DNA from: a virus
Length of the DNA stretch: 37,190 bases
Direction: 5' to 3' (one strand)
Virus record (IMG/VR): IMGVR_UViG_3300025669_000107
Location: 1 to 37,190 of that record
In this document: piece after piece, positions 32,825-37,190 of the stretch
Numbering within the stretch: the stretch's first letter is position 1
Layout: each line of letters begins with the position of its first letter
Notes under the pieces: model-generated
What the model saw: the letters and a program-made list of their open reading frames with translations, nothing else
What the model was told of the DNA's origin: nothing
The model's database searches: none
Position numbers and translations under genes: made by a program

Positions 32825-33910
32825 TTAATCGCTATATGAGTCATCATTGTCAACGACATAAAGCTTTGAAGCCTCAACAAATACGCCAATATTCTGAGAC
32901 ACAATGTCCTCAGGAGCACCAGCAATATTAATATCGTTAAACTTACAACTTCTCAAAATTATTCTAAACCAATCATCAGTCGCAACTTTAGGCGTAGCGC
33001 CAATAGTTCCTGTTCTAACAAAATCAAGAGCAACCTGATACTCGCTTAAAGTAGTCTGTGAAGTTGTAGCTGTATCTGAACCCAAAAATCTTTGATACAT
33101 CGTCTTATCAGCAAAGTGCAACCCTAAATTAGCTTCATAATCTCTTCCTTTAGGAACAAGCTTCTTAAGTTCTCTCTTAGTATGATAAGCATTTGTAGTT
33201 CCGCTAATATACCAAACAGCTTCTAAGTTGTTATTAACACTAACATCAAAACTGTTAACCTCAGCAATCCTAGAAGTACTTTCAACTGTATCATACGCAG
33301 TAATAGCTCCAGATGTAGAATAAACTACTCCCTGATAAAATACGAATGGGTCTTCGGTTCCTTCTGTGACACTTGTAGCCCCAGATGTAGACATTGTAAC
33401 TCCCTGAGCCATCCAATCAACAGCTATTTTAACTGGTTCATCAACACTAGCACTGACAGTCATGTTATTAACTCTACAACCTCTATAAGTTCTATGTAAG
33501 TTGTATGTTCCAGCAGTACTCTCATCATCTGAAAATTCCATAGTGAAACTTGGAAAATCGTCAACCAAAGGAGAAGCCGCACTTCCTAAAACGTGTAAGT
33601 AACTTGCACCAGTATGAATCTTAGGACCTGAATCCACAGTAGCCGTACTGGCAGTATCTTCACTCCAACCTTGTCTTAAAAAAGCACAGTCTTGTAAAAA
33701 ATATTCAAAACTTCCGCTAACTTCAAACTTGCCCGGAACTATGTTACTATAATCTCTGTTGCCACCAAGAGTTCTAACTTTTATCAATGAATTTGTTTCT
33801 GTAGGATTAACGCTTTGCACCAATCCAAATGCTCTATTAACTGTAGCGGTAGAACCATAATTTGTTTCGTTCGCCCAATATAAACTTTGCTTGTAGCCGG
33901 TATTAGTCAT
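32825..33910 (-). CDS. Major tail tube protein
   Basis: 361 residues from ATG 33910, four bases after GGTGGC; a GTG at 33919 overlaps that site. The layout of a tail tube protein is seen: NTGYKQSLYWANETNYGS start, GGNRDYSNIVPGKFEVSGSFEY, many beta strands, and a paired second half (VNSFDVSVNNNLEAVWYISG, PKGRDYEANLGLHFAD). The repeat of such elements suggests two related tube domains. It lies directly before the chaperone/tape measure genes and is the likely most abundant tail protein. Confidence 0.85.
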   Translation of the reverse strand: MTNTGYKQSLYWANETNYGSTATVNRAFGLVQSVNPTETNSLIKVRTLGGNRDYSNIVPGKFEVSGSFEYFLQDCAFLRQGWSEDTASTATVDSGPKIHTGASYLHVLGSAASPLVDDFPSFTMEFSDDESTAGTYNLHRTYRGCRVNNMTVSASVDEPVKIAVDWMAQGVTMSTSGATSVTEGTEDPFVFYQGVVYSTSGAITAYDTVESTSRIAEVNSFDVSVNNNLEAVWYISGTTNAYHTKRELKKLVPKGRDYEANLGLHFADKTMYQRFLGSDTATTSQTTLSEYQVALDFVRTGTIGATPKVATDDWFRIILRSCKFNDINIAGAPEDIVSQNIGVFVEASKLYVVDNDDSYSD

Positions 33911-33930
33911 AATAGCCACCTATAATTTTT

Positions 33931-34008
33931 TTATTTATCATTTTTACCCTCTGTAATTAATTCATATTTATGTATGAATAATTGTTCTTTTGTTTTTTCT
34001 CCTCTCAT
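33931..34008 (-). CDS. Possible 25-residue microprotein
   Basis: ATG at 34008 overlaps the upstream stop (ATGA), and the frame runs 25 codons to TAA in the gap before the tail tube gene. Charged, helical (KTKEQLFIHKYELITEGK). The ATGA coupling is like that of real genes in this arm, but the length is too small for certainty. The rest of the gap 33911-34004 is AT-rich spacer. Confidence 0.35.
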   Translation of the reverse strand: MRGEKTKEQLFIHKYELITEGKNDK

Positions 34009-34277
34009 TTATTTTTACTAGCAGATAATACTTTACCCGCAATACTTTTATCTCTACTATCGAAAACGCCATCATTGTTCAAATCATAATCAACAACGCT
34101 TTCTTCAACCTTCTTTTCAGAAGACGTAACTAAACTGAAATATTTATTTTTTAATAATCTCTTTGCTGTACTATCACCAATATCTAAAATGTCGCCATTC
34201 TTTAAATCATCAAATGAAGCGTCACCAGCTTTAATACGACAGGGAGAAACTTTTCCATTATATATAATTCGTGTCAT
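34005..34277 (-). CDS. Small neck/tail protein with dockerin-like calcium motif
   Basis: 90 residues, ATG overlapping the preceding stop. The N-terminal 50 residues (KVSPCRIKAGDASFDDLKNGDILDIGDSTAKRLLKNKY) resemble small phage head-tail proteins with an 'is at position X, lies below threshold' barrel. The C-terminal 25 contain DYDLNNDGVFDSRDKSIAGKVL, close to one dockerin/EF-hand-like Ca2+ loop with Asp/Asn at positions 1, 3, 5 and a later Asp. Calcium binding is inferred from this pattern. Confidence 0.78.
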   Translation of the reverse strand: MTRIIYNGKVSPCRIKAGDASFDDLKNGDILDIGDSTAKRLLKNKYFSLVTSSEKKVEESVVDYDLNNDGVFDSRDKSIAGKVLSASKNK

Positions 34278-34687
34278 TTCAATACCCCTCTATTATTCAT
34301 TTCTTTAATCTTTTTAAGAGTAATTATGGGAAGTACTTCTTCCATTTTTTTAGCTCCTGCTTTCATAAACGCATACCCTTTCCAATCATTACCATTTCTT
34401 AACTTATGCCCTCTATCAACATATACGGCATACGGAGCAAGATTTCCTCCAGACTGAATATATCCAACAACATTATCACCAGTAAGCCCGGCGAACGCAA
34501 CAAAACTATCAACTAATGGACTGCTATCCGAAGGACTTTTTCGTTTCTCAGCTAAAACCTTCTGAGCTTCAGCTTCGCCAATACTGACAACTTCCTTAAC
34601 AATGTCATATCTTAAATTCTTATGTAACTTAATAACTTCTAAAGGTGTAGGTCCGCTTCTAGTAGTTGTGTGTGTAACCCTAACCAT
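34274..34687 (-). CDS. HK97 gp10-like neck / tail completion protein
   Basis: 137 residues from ATG 34687, four bases after GGTGAA; a GTG at 34696 overlaps that site. The pattern VGYIQSGGNLAPYAVYVDRGHKLR followed by WKGYAFMKAGAKKMEEVL is that of HK97 gp10-like proteins (P-YA-YVE-GT ... F-rp...). These act at the head-tail joint. Expected order relative to the next gene downstream and the tail terminator-like gene upstream. Confidence 0.8.
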   Translation of the reverse strand: MVRVTHTTTRSGPTPLEVIKLHKNLRYDIVKEVVSIGEAEAQKVLAEKRKSPSDSSPLVDSFVAFAGLTGDNVVGYIQSGGNLAPYAVYVDRGHKLRNGNDWKGYAFMKAGAKKMEEVLPIITLKKIKEMNNRGVLK

Positions 34688-34692
34688 TTCAT

Positions 34693-35169
34693 TCACCGAT
34701 TGAAATATGCAAGCCTCACTACAACATTTCCATAATACATCTGCGTGTCTTTATCATATCCATACTTGCTTGTATTAATATGTTTATACATCTTAGCGTC
34801 AGCATCATGTAATGTGGACGCCTGCGCTTTTAAAGTAGTTTTAATCAACCCTTGATAATACTCCACCAACTGCCCATTAGTATATTCGATACCACCAATT
34901 GTTACTTTAAAACCGTTCTTAGTATAAAACCAAACATTAATATAAAGTTCTTCAAACTCCATGTAATTATAACCAATATCTATAACTTCTGTAGGATTGT
35001 CTAGTTTCCCCAATTCAATCTGAGGATACTTAACAGCAGAATGAGGTTCATTAGCACAAAAAATCCACGTAGAACTATCTCTAGAATTACCACCAGCAGT
35101 GGCATAAGGGTCTGTTAAATTTGTTCGTAAGCTATCACGAACTATCTTCATACAACTTATACTGTCCAT
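34693..35169 (-). CDS. Tail terminator / completion-like protein
   Basis: 158 residues from ATG 35169 (GGGGAT four bases upstream; the adjacent ATG at 35172 is also possible). It has an N-terminal helix, then strands (YPQIELGKL, EELYINVWFYTK), then a helix (QLVEYYQGLIKTTLK) and a final strand pair (YYGNVVVRLAYFNR), the order seen in gpU-like tail terminators. Placed between connector and gp10-like genes. Function assigned by pattern and place. Confidence 0.75.
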   Translation of the reverse strand: MDSISCMKIVRDSLRTNLTDPYATAGGNSRDSSTWIFCANEPHSAVKYPQIELGKLDNPTEVIDIGYNYMEFEELYINVWFYTKNGFKVTIGGIEYTNGQLVEYYQGLIKTTLKAQASTLHDADAKMYKHINTSKYGYDKDTQMYYGNVVVRLAYFNR

Positions 35170-35270
35170 CATAATCCCCTGAAATCAATTATTGCCCCAC
35201 CGGAGCAGAATATTGGAAATCTTCGATAACCAATAACAACTCTATTTATATATTAAGTAATGAATCTTCT

Positions 35271-35280
35271 ACTATATAAA
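35271..35280 (-). promoter_or_regulatory. Candidate TATA box for the tail operon
   Basis: On the - strand TTTATATAGT, preceded by AGATAGA, lies in the 116-base gap between 35169 and 35286. Transcription would start near 35245-35250, giving a leader of about 75 bases to the gene at 35169. A second run, TATATAAATA (35252-35243 on the - strand), may contribute. BRE match is weak. No other feature is seen in the gap. Confidence 0.5.
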
Positions 35281-35285
35281 TCTAT

Positions 35286-35483
35286 CTATTTGGTCATTTT
35301 TGGTTCATCATTTAAACCCTGACGCTTGTTTACGTCAATCGTATACTTTACAGCAACAGCTCTTTTAGCTTCATCAGTATCAAGACCAAACGCCTTATCA
35401 ACTCGTTTAGATTTTGTTTCCGCCATATTCAACTTCTGATTACGCTTTTTATGTAACTTTTTTTTAGTATCTATCTTCACCAT
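35286..35483 (-). CDS. Small basic hypothetical protein
   Basis: 65 residues from ATG 35483 (GGGAT five bases upstream); an ATG at 35495 without a good site is the alternative. The first 25 residues are strongly basic (KIDTKKKLHKKRNQK) and the rest mixed. No domain known; DNA or RNA contact is possible. Ends just before the candidate promoter region. Confidence 0.65.
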   Translation of the reverse strand: MVKIDTKKKLHKKRNQKLNMAETKSKRVDKAFGLDTDEAKRAVAVKYTIDVNKRQGLNDEPKMTK

Positions 35484-35485
35484 AT

Positions 35486-36382
35486 TCAATCCCATCCATG
35501 AAGACCAAGATAAGTATTCCTATCGTGGTCTTGAACAATAAGTTTTTTATTAACGCCATACTTACTATTATAATTCTGATAATCAGTAGTAATGGCCATA
35601 CAATACTTGTTATTTAACAACTGTGAGGTCGCATTAAGTTTAGAATCAATAACCCCCAACTCTTTACTAATCTCACCGCCACTAGTAGAATCAACTTGCT
35701 CAAGCAATCTCTTAGCAGTCAAATACTTAGCATACCTGTTAATAATCTTAGGCACATATTCTATCTCAACATCACACTCACCCGCCAGAGTAACGGCAGA
35801 TGTACCAGTTGTAGCCAACCTAATCATGCCCTCTTTCACATTAGTACTAAAACCGTCATCTAAAAACACTTCACTCTTACTAGTTGTGCCATAAAAAACA
35901 CGGTCAACTCTATAAATATTTCGTTCGCCAACATAATAATCAGCCTGATATGTACTATCAATTTTACCAATGCCTGAAACAACAGCAGAAATTGGCTTGC
36001 CCATCTCCTCATAAATTTCCTCAGTAACCTCATTAATAATGTCCTGAACTTCGCCATCACTCCAACGACCAACAGTATCAACAACATCCTTAATTTCACT
36101 AACACTGCACAAACCAGTTTCTTCTATGCCCGTAATAGGCTCTGAATAATCAGAATAATAAGTTCCATCATAAAACCTAATCTTATACCAATAAGTTTTA
36201 TTACCACTGGCATCATTATAATTAGTAACCCAAGTATTAGCAGATGTTTTAGCACTGCCATCACTAGTAGCGCTCATAGTAGTAGAAACCGCATAAGTTC
36301 CATATTTAGTATCACAATAATTAACTTCAACATTAGTTACACTAGTACTCGCAGGTTCAATCCATACAATTTTCTGGCTCAT
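35486..36382 (-). CDS. Head-tail connector protein with N-terminal fibronectin-III-like domain
   Basis: 298 residues from ATG 36382, with GGAGTGAT upstream. Residues about 5-90 look like an FN3-type beta sandwich (VEVNYCDTKYGTY, KTYWYKIRFYDGTYYSDYSEPITG). From about 93 on, LCSVSEIKDVVD...WSDGEVQDIINEVTEEIYEEMG is the helical start of head-tail connector/adaptor proteins, followed by strands and KYLTAKRLLEQ, also usual for them. The protein would bridge portal and tail, with the FN3 part exposed at the neck. Capsid and portal genes should lie further right. Confidence 0.8.
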   Translation of the reverse strand: MSQKIVWIEPASTSVTNVEVNYCDTKYGTYAVSTTMSATSDGSAKTSANTWVTNYNDASGNKTYWYKIRFYDGTYYSDYSEPITGIEETGLCSVSEIKDVVDTVGRWSDGEVQDIINEVTEEIYEEMGKPISAVVSGIGKIDSTYQADYYVGERNIYRVDRVFYGTTSKSEVFLDDGFSTNVKEGMIRLATTGTSAVTLAGECDVEIEYVPKIINRYAKYLTAKRLLEQVDSTSGGEISKELGVIDSKLNATSQLLNNKYCMAITTDYQNYNSKYGVNKKLIVQDHDRNTYLGLHGWD

Positions 36383-36384
36383 TT

Positions 36385-36498
36385 TCAATCACTCCTCAAC
36401 ACAGGTTTATCAATAACATCATTAACACTAACAACAACAGGCTTATCAACAACCCATTTCACATTTCGAATCACAGGAACACTAATTACATCACTCAT
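36385..36498 (-). CDS. 37-residue microprotein
   Basis: ATG at 36498 with GGTGTGAT four bases upstream, directly after the stop of the upstream gene; ends three bases before the connector ATG and contains its ribosome-binding site. Rich in Val and Asp (VPVIRNVKWVVDKPVVVSVNDVIDKPV), with a near-repeat DKPV at two places. Strong translation signal supports it; function unknown. Confidence 0.6.
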   Translation of the reverse strand: MSDVISVPVIRNVKWVVDKPVVVSVNDVIDKPVLRSD

Positions 36499-36693
36499 TT
36501 AAATCACACCAATACCTGTTAAATTAATCCCTGTAAGAATACCTATCGCAACCACAGCTAATATAAGAGCTATTCTTGACAGTAGTTTATTAATCTTAAC
36601 TTGACCATTAGTAACTATAACATGTGTTTCAACATCGCAAAGTTTTGTGTAAATATCCCTGTTTGTTATTTTTATGAATGTTTTATCAACCAT
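36499..36693 (-). CDS. Small protein with C-terminal membrane segment (XhlA/holin-like)
   Basis: 64 residues from ATG 36693 with GAGGA upstream; the longer frame from 36726 begins inside the upstream gene. A soluble helical half (TNRDIYTKLCDVETHVIVTNGQVKINKLL) precedes one C-terminal membrane helix, the layout of XhlA-like phage lysis accessory proteins. Family assignment is tentative. Confidence 0.72.
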   Translation of the reverse strand: MVDKTFIKITNRDIYTKLCDVETHVIVTNGQVKINKLLSRIALILAVVAIGILTGINLTGIGVI

Positions 36694-36706
36694 CTTATTT
36701 TCCTCT

Positions 36707-36952
36707 TTAAGTACATGCGCTCCCATCAGTCATTACTTTCCAACCACTTGATTTACAAACGCACATATCATCCTCGCTAATATCGAAATAAATAGCTCCA
36801 AGAATTGTTGCATCACAAGTTTCGGGAGCAGTATCTGCTGGTTGAACTCTCATCATGTCCTTCTGTAAAATAAAGTAATCAGTAGTCCCAAACACCGCAA
36901 CTGCTAATAAAACAATAATACACAAAAGTAAAATAAACATTTTATTATTCAT
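36707..36952 (-). CDS. Secreted or membrane-anchored Cys-rich protein
   Basis: 81 residues from ATG 36952, overlapping the preceding stop (TAATG). N-terminal membrane segment (about 4-22), then a short ectodomain with CDATILGAIYFDISEDDMCVCKSSGWK...C. The GAIYFDxSxxxMCVC-W pattern is common at the ends of archaeal and phage surface proteins, where it appears to make a small disulfide-linked domain. Probably displayed outside the host cell or on the particle. Confidence 0.75.
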   Translation of the reverse strand: MNNKMFILLLCIIVLLAVAVFGTTDYFILQKDMMRVQPADTAPETCDATILGAIYFDISEDDMCVCKSSGWKVMTDGSACT

Positions 36953-37190
36953 TATATTTCTACACAACCACCATTATTTGGTAAACATTCATAGTCACCT
37001 TTACTTGAACCATAATATTCTGCTTCTTCTTTAGGAACATCATCAGGCACAAAATCATTCGTTACTAAAAGCCATCCTTCACGACATATTTTATTTCCGT
37101 CAGGATTTAAACATTTTCCATTTTCAGCAACATATTTAGAAAATCCATCACATTCCATTAAACCTACTTCTGGTCTAGCTTCACAATAAT
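36952..37190 (-). CDS. Cys-rich protein, truncated at the window edge
   Basis: The frame is open to the right edge; the upstream residues YCEARPEVGL continue the same Cys-rich style, so the internal ATG at 37158 is probably not the start. Visible part about 79 residues with eight cysteines, likely in disulfides. It shares with its neighbour the look of a secreted protein. Identity unknown. Confidence 0.7.
   Translation of the reverse strand, partial: YCEARPEVGLMECDGFSKYVAENGKCLNPDGNKICREGWLLVTNDFVPDDVPKEEAEYYGSSKGDYECLPNNGGCVEI

Noticed and set aside
1-37190. Integrated provirus or plasmid
   Set aside because: No integrase, attachment repeats, tRNA gene or chromosomal flanks were seen. Two opposing arms of virus genes fill the window.
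1-37190. tRNA genes or CRISPR array
   Set aside because: No cloverleaf with a TTCGA-type T-arm and no regularly spaced repeats were found by eye on either strand.
1-37190. Bacterial T4-like phage
   Set aside because: RadA with its helix-hairpin-helix domain, PCNA with the APRIE end, the PriL-like Fe-S domain and BRE/TATA promoters are archaeal. Only isolated parts (CCA type, possible gp62) look phage-like.

Overview
The window looks like part of the genome of a tailed double-stranded DNA virus (class Caudoviricetes) that infects an archaeon. The replication genes are of archaeal type: RadA, PCNA, an RFC small subunit, a family B DNA polymerase with an intein, and a protein with the iron-sulfur domain of the archaeal/eukaryotic primase large subunit. 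The other arm encodes a standard tailed-virus neck and tail. The DNA is AT-rich. An anaerobic (class III) ribonucleotide reductase points to an anaerobic host. A virus-encoded lipoprotein resembles, as I recall them, S-layer proteins of DPANN archaea (Woesearchaeota/Pacearchaeota-like lineages). A DPANN host is therefore a reasonable but unproven guess. Both window ends cut through genes. Terminase, portal and capsid genes are not here and probably lie beyond the right edge.

Left arm (1-19,920, + strand). A tightly packed series of about 31 genes, most overlapping by a few bases (ATGA or similar), which looks like one or a few long transcripts. It holds nucleic-acid metabolism and replication: a truncated class II CCA-adding-type nucleotidyltransferase, a possible minimal primase, DHH phosphoesterase, RadA, a QueC-like enzyme, PCNA, clamp loader, NrdD, an ABC ATPase fused to an acetyltransferase-like domain, two paralogous metallophosphoesterases, PolB with intein, a PriL-like protein and a GIY-YIG-like nuclease. 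Many tiny cysteine-rich or membrane proteins lie between them.

Middle (19,921-22,795). A good archaeal promoter and a structured leader precede a separately transcribed S-layer-like lipoprotein. Then come a basic Gly/Arg/Lys microprotein, a small membrane protein and a cold-shock protein. The two arms converge at about 22.6-22.8 kb, where a 200-base non-coding stretch can fold into a nested stem structure.

Right arm (22,796-37,190, - strand, read right to left). Small membrane and Cys-rich proteins, a neck/connector protein with an added fibronectin-like domain, tail-completion proteins, tail tube protein, tail-assembly chaperones with a textbook -1 frameshift site (A AAA AAC directly before the stop), tape measure protein, a tail-tip protein, a very large N-glycosylation-sequon-rich fibre-like protein with an N-terminal membrane segment, and a baseplate-hub protein. 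No sheath gene is seen, so a flexible non-contractile tail is likely. At about 1.5 angstrom per tape-measure residue it would be roughly 160 nm long.

Translation signals: a strong Shine-Dalgarno element, GGTGAT or a close variant, lies 3-6 bases before many starts. It was used to choose starts, including TTG starts for PolB and the hub gene.
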